Assembly: GCA_900540895.1 (NCBI GenBank)
Contig: UQHV01000001.1
Span: 124,001-188,000, forward strand
Origin: an uncultured Collinsella sp.
GTDB lineage: Bacteria > Actinomycetota > Coriobacteriia > Coriobacteriales > Coriobacteriaceae
Reading direction: 5' to 3'
Length of the DNA: 64,000 nt
Each line of letters opens with the position of its first letter. The first letter of the stretch is position 1. A model generated the notes under the pieces. The model was not told where the DNA came from and made no database searches. It saw only the letters and a program-made list of their open reading frames with translations. Of this stretch, positions 1 to 9,770 are shown in pieces. The position numbers and the translations under genes were made by a program.

Positions 1-2637
1 AGCGGCATCTATCCGTACAACGCACATGCGTGCATCCGAGATCTGGCGGCACGCGGCGACCTGGACGTGACGGCCGAGCAGGGCATCGCCAACTACAACA
101 AGGCTGCGACGGCGGGCATCGTCTCCATCATGTCCAAGATGGGCATCTCCACGGTGCAGAGCTACCACTCTGCGCAGATCTTCGAGGCCGTGGGCTTTAC
201 GCCGGAGTTCGTCAACGCGTACTTTGCCGGCACGGTGAGCCGTGTGGGCGGTATGGGTGTCGAGGACGTCGAGCGCGAGCAGAATGAACGCTATGACGCC
301 GCGCTCGCCATTCTTAAGAGTCCGGCTCCCGATCAGCTGCCCACACTGGGCCTGACCAAGTGGCGCCCGCTCGGCGGCGAGGATCACCTGATCGATCCGC
401 AGACCGTCTACTTGCTGCAGACCGCCTGCCGTGAGGACAGCTACGACACCTTTAAGGAGTACAGCGCCCGCCTGCACCGCACCGGCCGTGCCGTGCGCCT
501 GCGCGACTTGCTCGACTTTGATGCCAGTGGCCGCACGCCGGTTTCGCTCGACGAGGTGGAGCCCGCGCTCAACATCGTCCGCCGCTTTAACACCGGCGCC
601 ATGTCGTACGGCTCCATCAGCAAAGAGGCGCACGAGTGCATGGCTATCGCCATGAACCGCCTGCATGGCCGTTCCAACTCGGGCGAGGGCGGCGAGGATC
701 CGCGTCGCGAGACCCCGCTGGCCAACGGCGACTCCAAGAACTCAGCGATCAAGCAGGTGGCAAGTGCGCGCTTTGGCGTGACGAGCCGCTATCTTTGCAG
801 CGCCTTTGAGATTCAGATCAAGATGGCCCAGGGTGCCAAGCCCGGCGAGGGTGGCCACCTGCCCGGCAAGAAGGTCTACCCCTGGATCGCCGAGGTCCGT
901 CAGTCCACGCCTGGCATCGGCCTGATCTCGCCTCCGCCGCACCACGACATCTACTCCATCGAGGACCTGGCGGAGCTTATCTTCGATCTTAAGAACGCCA
1001 ACCCCGGTGCGCGCGTGTCGGTCAAGCTGGTCAGCGAGGCCGGCGTCGGCACCATTGCTACCGGCGTGGCCAAGGGTGCCGCCGACAAGATTTTGATCAG
1101 CGGCCATAACGGCGGCTCGGGTGCCGCGGCGCGCGATTCCATTTGGCACGCCGGTCTGCCGTTGGAGCTCGGCCTTGCCGAGGCCCAGCAGACGTTGCTG
1201 CAAAACGGCCTGCGCTCCCGCGTGGTGCTCGAGGCCGACGGCAAGCTCATGGACGGCACCGATGTTGCCGTCGCCTGCTTGCTGGGCGCCGAGGAGTTTG
1301 GCTTTGCAACCATGCCGCTCATCTCCATGGGCTGCCTCATGCAGCGCGACTGCCAGCAGGATACCTGCCCGGCCGGCATCGCGACGCAAAACTGCCGTCT
1401 GCGTCACGGCTTCCGCGGTAAGCCCGAGCACGTTGAGCACTTTATGCTCTTTGTTGCCGAGCAGCTGCGCGAGGTCATGGCGAGCCTGGGCTTCCGCACC
1501 GTCGACGAGATGGTCGGCCATCCCGAGTGCCTGCGCCAGATCGAGGTGCCGGGCAACCGCAAGGCCAACCTGCTCGATCTGTCGCCCGTGCTGGCGAGCG
1601 CGACCTGCGAGTTCGGTGCCCATATCCCGGGTGCCGACGGTCGCCACTTCCTCCCGCAGATGGCCGCGGACAGCGAGCTCGACAAGACGCTCGACTCCAC
1701 GTTGTTCGTGCCCTATACGGCCGATGCCCGTGCGCACCTGCGTCCGATTCGCTTCCGCGCCGATATCGCCAACGTCAACCGCTGCGTGGGCACCATCCTG
1801 GGCAACGCGGTGACCAAGGCACATCCCGAGGGCCTGCCCGCCGGCTCCATCACCATCGATTGCGATGGTTCGGCCGGTCAGAGCTTTGGCGCCTTCCTGC
1901 CGCGCGGCATTACGCTCAACGTGTGCGGCGACGCCAACGACTACTTTGGCAAGGGCCTTTCGGGTGGCGAGGTGTCGGTGCGCCCCAACCCGCATGCGAC
2001 CTACAAGTTCGACGAGAACATCATCGTGGGCAACGTTGCGTTCTTTGGCGCCACGAGCGGCCGCGGCTTCATTAACGGTCTTGCCGGCCAGCGTTTTGCC
2101 GTGCGCAACTCCGGTGCCACCGTGGTGGTCGAGGGCTGCGGCAACCATGGCTGCGAGTACATGACGGGCGGCCTGGCGCTCATCCTGGGCGAGGTCGGGC
2201 AGAACTTCGCCGCCGGCATGACGGGTGGCGTGGCCTATGTCTTTGACCAGTACGGCACGCTCGATGCCCGCGTGAACCACGAGAGCGTTGAACTCAAGGC
2301 CCCGACGGCCGGCGAGCTGGCGCAGATTCGCGCACTCATCCAGGAGCACGTGGATGCGACGCAGAGCCCGCGCGGCATTAAGCTGCTCTACAGCTTTGAG
2401 ACGATGAGCAAGCACTTTGTGAAGGTCATTCCGACCGAGTACGAGCGCGTGTTGGCGATTATCGCCGCCGCCGAGGCCATCGGTAAGACGCATGCGCAGG
2501 CCGACGAGCTGGCGTTTGACATTGTGACCGGTCGCGCGAGTGCCGCGGATGTTGCTCGCTTCGATGTTGCGGGCGGTGCTGCGGGCGCTGTGTCCGTGGC
2601 TGCCAGCTCTGTTGCTTCGACCAAGAAGGAGGCGTAA
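1..2637 (+). CDS. gltB: Glutamate synthase large subunit (5' end outside window)
   Basis: Large subunit of glutamate synthase, which makes two glutamates from glutamine and 2-oxoglutarate with electrons received from the small subunit; cytoplasmic iron-sulfur flavoprotein. The frame is open from base 1, so the N-terminal glutaminase domain lies outside the window and 878 residues are visible. They contain the FMN-binding synthase domain, a C-x5-C-x4-C 3Fe-4S motif (bases 1333-1368), and the C-terminal glycine-rich GXGXG beta-helix domain (from about base 1770). The last codons contain AAGGAGG, which serves as the ribosome site of gltD, whose start is 5 bases beyond this stop, so the two subunits are co-translated. 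The tail after the GXGXG domain is Ala/Val-rich and probably unstructured. Family assignment is secure; the electron donor (NADPH or ferredoxin) is inferred from the adjoining gltD. Confidence 0.97.
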   Translation, partial: SGIYPYNAHACIRDLAARGDLDVTAEQGIANYNKAATAGIVSIMSKMGISTVQSYHSAQIFEAVGFTPEFVNAYFAGTVSRVGGMGVEDVEREQNERYDAALAILKSPAPDQLPTLGLTKWRPLGGEDHLIDPQTVYLLQTACREDSYDTFKEYSARLHRTGRAVRLRDLLDFDASGRTPVSLDEVEPALNIVRRFNTGAMSYGSISKEAHECMAIAMNRLHGRSNSGEGGEDPRRETPLANGDSKNSAIKQVASARFGVTSRYLCSAFEIQIKMAQGAKPGEGGHLPGKKVYPWIAEVRQSTPGIGLISPPPHHDIYSIEDLAELIFDLKNANPGARVSVKLVSEAGVGTIATGVAKGAADKILISGHNGGSGAAARDSIWHAGLPLELGLAEAQQTLLQNGLRSRVVLEADGKLMDGTDVAVACLLGAEEFGFATMPLISMGCLMQRDCQQDTCPAGIATQNCRLRHGFRGKPEHVEHFMLFVAEQLREVMASLGFRTVDEMVGHPECLRQIEVPGNRKANLLDLSPVLASATCEFGAHIPGADGRHFLPQMAADSELDKTLDSTLFVPYTADARAHLRPIRFRADIANVNRCVGTILGNAVTKAHPEGLPAGSITIDCDGSAGQSFGAFLPRGITLNVCGDANDYFGKGLSGGEVSVRPNPHATYKFDENIIVGNVAFFGATSGRGFINGLAGQRFAVRNSGATVVVEGCGNHGCEYMTGGLALILGEVGQNFAAGMTGGVAYVFDQYGTLDARVNHESVELKAPTAGELAQIRALIQEHVDATQSPRGIKLLYSFETMSKHFVKVIPTEYERVLAIIAAAEAIGKTHAQADELAFDIVTGRASAADVARFDVAGGAAGAVSVAASSVASTKKEA

Positions 2638-2642
2638 GTGCC

Positions 2643-4124
<1,482 letters not shown>

Positions 4125-4137
4125 GGTAGTCATTCAA

Positions 4138-4178
4138 GAGCGTCTCCAACGACTAGTCATTGGGGACGCGCTTTTTTG
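4138..4178 (+). terminator. Rho-independent terminator after gltBD
   Basis: GCGTCTCC (4140-4147) pairs with GGGGACGC (4162-4169) and is followed by CTTTTTT. A second arm, TAGTCGTTGGGGAC at 4181-4194, can pair with the same left half (GTCTCCAACGACTA), so two alternative hairpins are possible. Confidence 0.75.
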
Positions 4179-4466
4179 TCTAGTCGTTGGGGACACTCTT
4201 AACGTCTGACTGCTCATTTGCTGACGTGCGGGCTCGCGGTGCCTTGCTGTTTTCGTGATGGCTGCGGCTGGCAAGCTCAAAATCTCTGTTTATTTGCCTA
4301 TGTTTAACTGGGGTTTTGCTTCGGTATAACGTATCGGTCAAGCGTTCCGTCAAGTATTCGGTCAGCATCTGGTTTGCAGCCTTATGCCCATTTCGTCCGC
4401 GCTGGCGGCGACCACCGGCCCTCCCCTTAAGCTCAAATTGAGGTTCATCAGTTTGAGGAGGATGCC
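4179..4466 (+). other. Intergenic region with a three-fold 12-bp tandem repeat
   Basis: The gap between gltD and the next gene (4125-4466) holds the terminator and then no gene. Three tandem 12-bp units, TCGGTCAAGCGT, TCCGTCAAGTAT and TCGGTCAGCATC, occupy 4334-4369, about 100 bases upstream of the next start. TATAAC at 4325-4330 just before them could be a -10 element, but no convincing -35 accompanies it. The units could be binding sites for a regulator of the downstream gene. Confidence 0.4.
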
Positions 4467-5174
4467 ATGGCTGATCATGTTTTGGACCGGGGACGTCTGG
4501 CCGAGGCCGTTGGTAACGATATTGCCGACATGGCCCAGTTTTGGATGCTGCGCAAGTTTCAGTTTTTGGAGCCGGCGCGCACACAGTTCGAAGTGATCGT
4601 CGATCCATGGCTCAGCTATTGCGAGGAGCCCTCGCAAAATGAAATCATGGCCTATAACATGGCATTTACCGATTGGCTGCTGTTCGAGCGTCCCTATTAC
4701 CATGACAAGACGCTGCTGGAGCTGTATGTGGACGAGCCGCCGACGTCGCTTTCGCCTGCTTCGCTCAGACGGCTCGAACAGGTGCGCGACACGCAGTATT
4801 TCTCGCGCTTTGGTATTTTGGACAAGGATCCTGTGACTGGTATGGTCGCGCTGCGCGACACGCGCACCGACCGACGTTTTGATGTCTACGATCCACATAT
4901 CGTGCAAAAAGAGCACTGGCGCGATGGTGCGATTGCGGTGCGCATCGCGTGCGTTGACGATATTTGGCTGACGGCGGGGCAGCTCTACCTCTACGACATT
5001 GCACGTCTGAGCGATACGGCGGTCGACGGGCCTGGCGCCGTTCATCCGGAAGATCTGGAAGATGGTTTCGACACCTCGTATATCAGCTTCTTTCTGAGGC
5101 TGGTCCGCGACATCATGGGCGCCCAGGGGCGCTACGTAAAGTCCCTCAACATCTACGAACAGGAATGGGAGTAG
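4467..5174 (+). CDS. Uncharacterised 235-residue protein
   Basis: I do not recognise a family. The ATG is preceded by GAGGAG at 4455-4460, so this start is well supported. The protein is 235 residues, acidic and rich in aromatic residues (for example AFTDWLLFERPYYHD around residue 65), with no signal peptide, membrane segment or cysteine cluster, so it is probably a soluble cytoplasmic protein. It stands alone: gltD upstream ends in a terminator, and downstream lies the first palindrome array, which begins 37 bases after the stop. Codon use matches the neighbouring chromosomal genes, so recent transfer is not indicated. Confidence 0.8.
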   Translation: MADHVLDRGRLAEAVGNDIADMAQFWMLRKFQFLEPARTQFEVIVDPWLSYCEEPSQNEIMAYNMAFTDWLLFERPYYHDKTLLELYVDEPPTSLSPASLRRLEQVRDTQYFSRFGILDKDPVTGMVALRDTRTDRRFDVYDPHIVQKEHWRDGAIAVRIACVDDIWLTAGQLYLYDIARLSDTAVDGPGAVHPEDLEDGFDTSYISFFLRLVRDIMGAQGRYVKSLNIYEQEWE

Positions 5175-5210
5175 GGGATGGGCAGTCGCAGTGTCGCCGC
5201 CTGTCTATTT

Positions 5211-5508
5211 GTCTCGGTCTGTAACGTCTAGGGACAAAAAACCGGTCTAACTGTTACAGATCGAGACGAATGCCTGGGCGCCGCTGGTTTGTCTAAATTT
5301 GTAACGTTTAGGGGCCTGGAGAGCGTCTACCTGTTACAGATCGAGACGTTTGGAACCTGTCGGGGTGGATGTCTCAATCTGTAACATCTACAGGCCAAAA
5401 CTCGACCTAACTGTTACAGATTGAGACCAAGGTTGGATGCGGTGCCGAAAGATCTCGATCTGTAACAACTAGAGGCTCAAAGACTGTCTTCCTGTTACAG
5501 ATCAAGAC
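5211..5508 (+). repeat. Palindrome array A: four 57-bp units, 80-bp period
   Basis: Four 57-bp imperfect palindromes at 5211-5267, 5291-5347, 5371-5427 and 5452-5508, separated by 23, 23 and 24 bases. Each begins with a relative of GTCTCGATCTGTAAC and ends with its complement GTTACAGATCGAGAC, with a 27-base centre that usually includes an A-rich stretch and TCTAACT. Arm differences are often compensated on the opposite arm. The last unit ends 26 bases before the start codon of the nuclease gene, so that gene's promoter must lie in or against the array. Confidence 0.95.
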
Positions 5509-5534
5509 ATTTGTCGGCGGCGGCAACAGCGGCG

Positions 5535-6605
5535 ATGGCCCATTTCTCCGATGTGGTGGTGATGGAAGTGTCTAATACCGTTTTTAAACACAAGCATGCA
5601 ACGCGTAACACCTTGGCGCGGAATAGGATGCTTGCCAGGCTCACGGAGGCGGCTGAACAAGGCGTGCCGCTTGTGACGCACGACAATGCCGAGCTCATGT
5701 GGCTGCGGCGCCATGTGGGCACAGACGATATTGCGGAGCCCGAATCGCACCTTTTCTGTTTTCAGCATGAATGGGATGCGTTGACGCCGCCGGAGCGGGC
5801 GCGGTGGACCATCAAGGGGCTTGCCGAGTTTCACCCCGATTGGGCGTTTTGGGGATATGATGCCGCGCTGATATGGGGTCTGGAGGTGCCGAATGATCTG
5901 CTCGGGCCGCGTTACTTGGTCAAGACGGGTTGTTCGGTGGCATTGAGTATGGGGTGTAGACTGCTGCGTCCGCAGGCGGCGGGTGCACTTGAACAAGTCG
6001 ATGGCGTGCGGGTGACGTCGTTTTGGCGCACGGTGGAGGATTGTCTGCTGCGTGCGCCGTTTTCGTATGGTCTGGCGATCGCCGATTCTGCATTGCGGGC
6101 GAAGGGCATGTCGCGCGACGACCTCTGCGAACGGCTCCAGGCCGATTGCGAGGGCAGGCGAGGGTATCGCAGAGCTCAGGTGATTGCGTCGCATGCGGAC
6201 GGCCTGTCCGAAAACGGTGGCGAGTCTCGGTTCCGAGCGTTCTTTATTGCATACGGTTTTCCGGTGCCAGAGTTGCAGGTGGAGTTTCGCGATCCGTTCG
6301 ATTCGAGTCAGGTGTTTCGCGTTGATTATTTCTGGAGGCTCGAGGACGGGACATGTGTCATCGGCGAGCTCGACGGAAAGGGGAAGTATACCTTGCAGAA
6401 CGGCGAGGGTCGGGAGTCGGTCGACCCGTTCGTGGCAGAGCGTCAGCGGGAATCTCATCTGACAATGCTCGGGCACAAGGTGCTTCGGTTCACGTTTAAC
6501 GAACTCAAAGATCCGGTGAAGCTGGTCGAGAAAATGAGGCTGGCGGGTATTCCACAGCGGGCCGATTTGGCTGAGGAATGGAAGCGTCAGTGGTATGGGC
6601 GCTGA
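5535..6605 (+). CDS. AbiEi-like winged-helix protein fused to a DUF559-type PD-(D/E)XK nuclease
   Basis: A 356-residue protein resembling actinobacterial fusions of an AbiEi antitoxin-like region with a DUF559 (Vsr-like) endonuclease. Residues about 28-80 could form a degenerate winged helix. Residues 95-200 follow the AbiEi core pattern (AALIWGLEVP, then VTSFWRTVEDCLL and IADSALRAKGMS). Residues 225-325 are the nuclease fold, with E230, D264 (FRVDYFW) and the E-L-D-G-K stretch at 278-282. The frame is open upstream to a TTG at 5511; ATG 5535 is chosen but has no clear ribosome site, and ATG 5562 is an alternative. No AbiEii-like nucleotidyltransferase toxin gene is adjacent. Both sides are palindrome arrays. 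Function (antitoxin, autoregulator or nuclease) is not determined by the sequence; the nuclease residues look intact. Confidence 0.75.
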   Translation: MAHFSDVVVMEVSNTVFKHKHATRNTLARNRMLARLTEAAEQGVPLVTHDNAELMWLRRHVGTDDIAEPESHLFCFQHEWDALTPPERARWTIKGLAEFHPDWAFWGYDAALIWGLEVPNDLLGPRYLVKTGCSVALSMGCRLLRPQAAGALEQVDGVRVTSFWRTVEDCLLRAPFSYGLAIADSALRAKGMSRDDLCERLQADCEGRRGYRRAQVIASHADGLSENGGESRFRAFFIAYGFPVPELQVEFRDPFDSSQVFRVDYFWRLEDGTCVIGELDGKGKYTLQNGEGRESVDPFVAERQRESHLTMLGHKVLRFTFNELKDPVKLVEKMRLAGIPQRADLAEEWKRQWYGR

Positions 6606-6646
6606 GGGGTACGACTAACGCGGATGTAGTTGTTCCGGGCGAGTTC

Positions 6647-6943
6647 GTCTCGATCTGTAACAACAAGGGGCCGTTTGGCCTCGCAACTGTTACAGATCGA
6701 GACAGAAGGTTGGCTGCCGCTAAAAGATCTCAATCTGTAACGTCTAGAGGCCGAAAACCTGTCTACTTGTTACAGATTTAGACGTTTGACGATGGGGCTG
6801 GAGAAAGTCTCGATCTGTAACATCTAACGGCCAAAAATCGGTCTAACTGTTACAGATTGAGACAAAGGCTGGAGGCACGACCGAAAATCTCGATCTGTAA
6901 CATTTGGAAGGTTAAAGACGGTCTACCTGTTACGGATCGAGAC
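6647..6943 (+). repeat. Palindrome array B: four 57-bp units, 80-bp period
   Basis: Units at 6647-6703, 6727-6783, 6807-6863 and 6887-6943, each 57 bases, with exactly 23 bases between them. Arms are the same as in array A; the first unit has perfect 15-base arms. The spacers resemble those of array A in order (third spacers both contain AAGG.TGGA and end CCGAAA; second spacers both begin GTTTG and are rich in GGGG). The two arrays therefore look like copies of one four-unit block. The array starts 41 bases after the nuclease stop codon. Confidence 0.95.
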
Positions 6944-7054
6944 ATTTTGCTGGTGTCGCCGCGCTGGGTCTGCAACGCGTTTCACTTCCCAGGTCCCTCT
7001 CGTCCCTCCGTTAACCGATATGTTTGACTTTAGTTCACTGTATTAGGTGATAAT
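6944..7054 (+). promoter_or_regulatory. Probable promoter of the amidohydrolase gene
   Basis: After array B the remaining intergenic DNA contains TTGACT (7024-7029) and GATAAT (7049-7054), 19 bases apart (18 if TGATAA is used). The start codon lies 40 bases further on. Spacing is slightly long, so strength is uncertain. Confidence 0.45.
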
Positions 7055-7093
7055 GGACAAATGTTCAAGTTAATCGTGAGGGAGGAGCTCGAT

Positions 7094-8464
7094 ATGGCGT
7101 CTGCCGATCGTTCCACGTTGTTTATCAATGCGACCGTCCTGGATGGTTCGGAACATATGGAGCCGCAGCCCGACATGGCCGTGGCCGTTGAACGCGGTGT
7201 CATCACATGGATGGGGCCGAGTGCTGTGGCGCAGGTGCCTGCAGGTGCCGAGGTCATCGACCTGGCAGGTGCGTATCTCATGCCAGGTCTCATCAATATG
7301 CATGTGCATCTGTGCGGTTCAGGCAAGCCGGTTTCGGCGGGCGATGCGGGCGCGCTGATGAAGAAGCTCGATAATCCCGTGGGGCGCGCCATTGTCCGCC
7401 ACATTCTTAAGGGCAGCGCACAGCAGCAGCTGGCAAGCGGCGTGACCACGGTGCGCGGCGCGGGCGACCCGCTGTTTGCCGATCTTGCCGTGCGCGATGC
7501 TATCGATGCCGGCAAGTATCAAGGTCCTCGCCTGGTGGCGCCGGGAACGGGCGTCACGGTGCCGGGCGGCCATGGTGCGGGCTTGTTCGCCCAGGTGGTC
7601 AACGGTCCCGCCGAGGCGGCCGAGCAGGTGCGCGACCTGTATGCTCGCGGTGCCGACGTCATTAAGCTATTCGTAACGGGCGGCGTGTTCGACGCGACCG
7701 AGGTGGGCGAGCCGGGAGTGCTGCGTATGCCCGTGGAGGTTGCCGCAGCGGCGTGCAAGGCGGCACACGATATGGGTCTTCCGGTTATGGCCCATGTCGA
7801 GAGTACCGAAGGTGTGAAGGCCGCGCTTGAGGCCGGCGTTGACACGATTGAGCACGGCGCTCCGTTGACGCCCGAGATCCTGGAACTGTACCGCGGCGCC
7901 GCGGGCACGCAGCTTGAGGGGCGTGCGCCCAGCGTGACCTGCACCATCAGCCCGGCGCTGCCGTTTGTATTGCTCGACCCGGAAAAGACTCATTCGACTG
8001 ACACGCAAAAGAAGAACGGCGACATCGTGTGCTCGGGCATTATCGAGAGCGCTCGTGCGGCGCTGGAAGCCGGTATCAAGGTAGGCCTGGGCACGGATTC
8101 GAGCTGTCCGTTCGTGACCCAGTACGACATGTGGCGCGAGGTGGCCTATTTTGCCAAGTACGTGGGTGTGAGCAACGCCTTCGCGCTGCATACGGCCACG
8201 CAGGTCAATGCCGAGCTGCTGGGGCTGGGCGGCGAGACCGGCACAATCGAGTGCGGTAAGGCCGCTGATATCCTGGTGACGCGCGAGAACCCGCTCGATG
8301 ACCTGTGCGCTCTGCGTGAGCCGATGCACGTGATGTGTCGCGGTGATCTGGTGCGCAAGCTCAAGGTGAAGCGTATCCCCGAGGTTGATAACGAGCTCGA
8401 CACGATTATGGACATGCCTGCCGAGGCGTTGGCCGAGGAGCTTGCCCGCGACGGCGTAGCTTAG
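7094..8464 (+). CDS. Metal-dependent amidohydrolase (imidazolonepropionase-like family)
   Basis: A 456-residue cytoplasmic hydrolase of the amidohydrolase superfamily, subgroup related to imidazolonepropionase and Xaa-Arg/Xaa-Pro dipeptidases. The TIM-barrel metal ligands are present: H70-x-H72 in GLINMHVHL, the lysine that would be carboxylated in DVIKLFVTGG, histidines in VMAHVES and TIEHGAPL, and the aspartate in GLGTDSS. The ATG at 7094 has GGAGGAG at 7081-7087; an in-frame ATG at 7061 lacks a ribosome site. The gene stands alone between array B and a terminator. The substrate cannot be read from the sequence; there is no hut gene nearby, which argues against histidine degradation. Confidence 0.88.
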   Translation: MASADRSTLFINATVLDGSEHMEPQPDMAVAVERGVITWMGPSAVAQVPAGAEVIDLAGAYLMPGLINMHVHLCGSGKPVSAGDAGALMKKLDNPVGRAIVRHILKGSAQQQLASGVTTVRGAGDPLFADLAVRDAIDAGKYQGPRLVAPGTGVTVPGGHGAGLFAQVVNGPAEAAEQVRDLYARGADVIKLFVTGGVFDATEVGEPGVLRMPVEVAAAACKAAHDMGLPVMAHVESTEGVKAALEAGVDTIEHGAPLTPEILELYRGAAGTQLEGRAPSVTCTISPALPFVLLDPEKTHSTDTQKKNGDIVCSGIIESARAALEAGIKVGLGTDSSCPFVTQYDMWREVAYFAKYVGVSNAFALHTATQVNAELLGLGGETGTIECGKAADILVTRENPLDDLCALREPMHVMCRGDLVRKLKVKRIPEVDNELDTIMDMPAEALAEELARDGVA

Positions 8465-8513
8465 GCGCTGGCGCGACGGGGCGACAGCTTTATCGAATGA
8501 TGTCGCCCCATGC

Positions 8514-8552
8514 AAAAAGCCGAGGTCTCAGTGCGAGGCCTCGGCTTTTATT
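8514..8552 (+). terminator. Bidirectional terminator between convergent genes
   Basis: AAAGCCGAGG and CCTCGGCTTT form a 10-bp stem with A-run and T-run on either side, so it can end both the amidohydrolase transcript and the convergent zinc-ribbon gene. Confidence 0.85.
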
Positions 8553-8571
8553 TTGCCCTATGGTGTAGCGG

Positions 8572-9045
8572 CTAGGAGCGCGTTTCCATCTTGGCGTGGC
8601 ACTTGGGGCAGGTGACGCGGATCTTGCCCTTGCCCTTGGGGACGGACAGCATCTGGCCGCAGTTGGGGCACTTGAGGTACGCCGTGGTCTTGCGGCCCTT
8701 CCACATCTTCTTGGCCGTTCGCTTGGCGCGCTCAAAGTCTTCCTTGCTGGTGCCGGCCGCGCGCGAGGCGTTGGAAGCCGCAGTCCCGCCGCCCAAGCTG
8801 GCGACGAATTTGCCCAAGCCGGGAACATTGGCAGTCGCGGCGACAAAGGTCTCGTTCTCCTTGCGACGTGCATCGATGTTTTTGGACAGGCCGCGCAGCA
8901 CGCCAATTACGATGACGGCGATGGCGATCCAGCTGAGCCACTGGATGTGGGCTATCGATCCGATCATCGCGATGATGATGCCGGCAAAACCCATTACGAT
9001 GGTGAGTTCATCGGCGCCATTGCGACCCTTCATAAAGTCATTCAT
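8572..9045 (-). CDS. Small membrane protein with C-terminal zinc ribbon
   Basis: A 157-residue protein with two closely spaced hydrophobic segments near the N-terminus (about residues 14-50, around GFAGIIIAMIG and WIAIAVIVIGVL), a charged middle part, and a C-terminal zinc ribbon made of CPNCGQ and CPKCHAK. The likely topology is a membrane hairpin with the ribbon in the cytoplasm. The start MNDFMKG at 9045 is preceded by AAAGGC; an in-frame start 10 codons upstream has no ribosome site. The gene converges on the amidohydrolase and shares its terminator. No specific function is known to me for this architecture. Confidence 0.8.
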   Translation of the reverse strand: MNDFMKGRNGADELTIVMGFAGIIIAMIGSIAHIQWLSWIAIAVIVIGVLRGLSKNIDARRKENETFVAATANVPGLGKFVASLGGGTAASNASRAAGTSKEDFERAKRTAKKMWKGRKTTAYLKCPNCGQMLSVPKGKGKIRVTCPKCHAKMETRS

Positions 9046-9099
9046 GCAAATTGCCTTTCGTTCGATATGCTGCACGCCTTTATACCCGATTTAGAGCAA

Positions 9100-9147
9100 G
9101 GGGGACAGGTTAATCTGCACCAATGTGGTGCAAACATACCTGTCCCC
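9100..9147 (+). repeat. Palindromic repeat, family 3 (intact copy)
   Basis: GGGGGACAGGT (9100-9110) pairs with ACCTGTCCCC near 9138-9147, and CTGCACCA pairs with TGGTGCA in the centre. The same element, split by another palindrome, occurs at 15016-15157. Confidence 0.8.
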
Positions 9148-9191
9148 GGAACACCAAGACGGTGCAAAGAAGTCTGTTTCCAATGCCCCAA

Positions 9192-9464
9192 TTACTTGGA
9201 GAGCTTGTCGACGACGCGTTCGATCTCGGCGAGCTTGGCGGCTTTGAGGTCTTCGTCGCCCGATTCGATTGCCGAAGTCACGCAGCCCTCGATATGCGCC
9301 TTGAGCACGTCGGCGTTGATGCGCGCGAGGAGCGCCTGTGTGGCCATGAGCTGCGTGGAAATATCGACGCAATAGCGGTCCTCATCGACCATCCGCAAGA
9401 TGCCGTCGATCTGGCCGCGTGCCGTCTTGAGCATGCGGGTCACCGATTTGTGGTCTGCCATCAT
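9192..9464 (-). CDS. csoR: CsoR-family copper-sensing repressor
   Basis: A 90-residue all-helical metal-sensing repressor of the CsoR/DUF156 family. The three copper ligands of the family are in place: C32 (YCVDIS), H57 and C61 (AHIEGC). In known members copper binding releases the protein from a GC-rich palindrome upstream of the copper-export genes; such a palindrome lies upstream of copA in this window. The start at 9464 has GAGGA upstream; the second Met is one codon later. It is the last gene of the unit copA-copZ-csoR, all on the minus strand, with 48 bases between copZ and csoR, so the repressor is probably part of its own regulon. Confidence 0.92.
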   Translation of the reverse strand: MMADHKSVTRMLKTARGQIDGILRMVDEDRYCVDISTQLMATQALLARINADVLKAHIEGCVTSAIESGDEDLKAAKLAEIERVVDKLSK

Positions 9465-9512
9465 GGCGGGTCCTCGTTTCTGGTCGATGGGGTCGAGTGC
9501 TTCTGGTAGCTG

Positions 9513-9734
9513 CTACGCGGCGGTCACGGACAGGGCGTGGAACTTCTCGCCGGCGGCCTCGACAGCGGCGGCGAGCTGCTCGGCGGTCACGGTGTCGGCG
9601 CACTCCACCTGGACGGTCTGGGTCTCGTGATCGGCGTCGGCGTCGGTCACCCCGGCCACGTTGAGCAGTGCCGTCTCGACGGTGGCGTCGCAGTGGCCGC
9701 ACATAAGGCCGGAAGTCTTGATTGTGTATCGCAT
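9513..9734 (-). CDS. copZ: Copper chaperone, heavy-metal-associated domain
   Basis: A 73-residue single heavy-metal-associated domain with the metal-binding motif GLMCGHCDATVE near the N-terminus (C-x2-C). It is expected to carry Cu(I) in the cytoplasm to the CopA exporter encoded just upstream. The start MRYTIKT is preceded by AGAGAGGA; the frame is open further upstream, but that part would run through a hairpin repeat and is not credible as protein. It lies between copA and csoR in the same direction. Confidence 0.92.
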   Translation of the reverse strand: MRYTIKTSGLMCGHCDATVETALLNVAGVTDADADHETQTVQVECADTVTAEQLAAAVEAAGEKFHALSVTAA

Positions 9735-9770
9735 GGGTATTCCTCTCTGTTGTGTCGGCTTTCCCGGGCA

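Noticed and set aside
5211..6943. CRISPR array: regular 57-bp repeats with 23-bp spacers
   Set aside because: Repeats vary in sequence among themselves, each is a full palindrome with a variable centre, spacers of the two arrays are related to each other, and there are no cas genes. The period is regular but the nature differs from CRISPR.
9046..9075. Longer N-terminus of the membrane zinc-ribbon protein
   Set aside because: The upstream in-frame start lacks a ribosome site; the Met at 9045 has an AAAGGC upstream and begins a sensible N-terminus.
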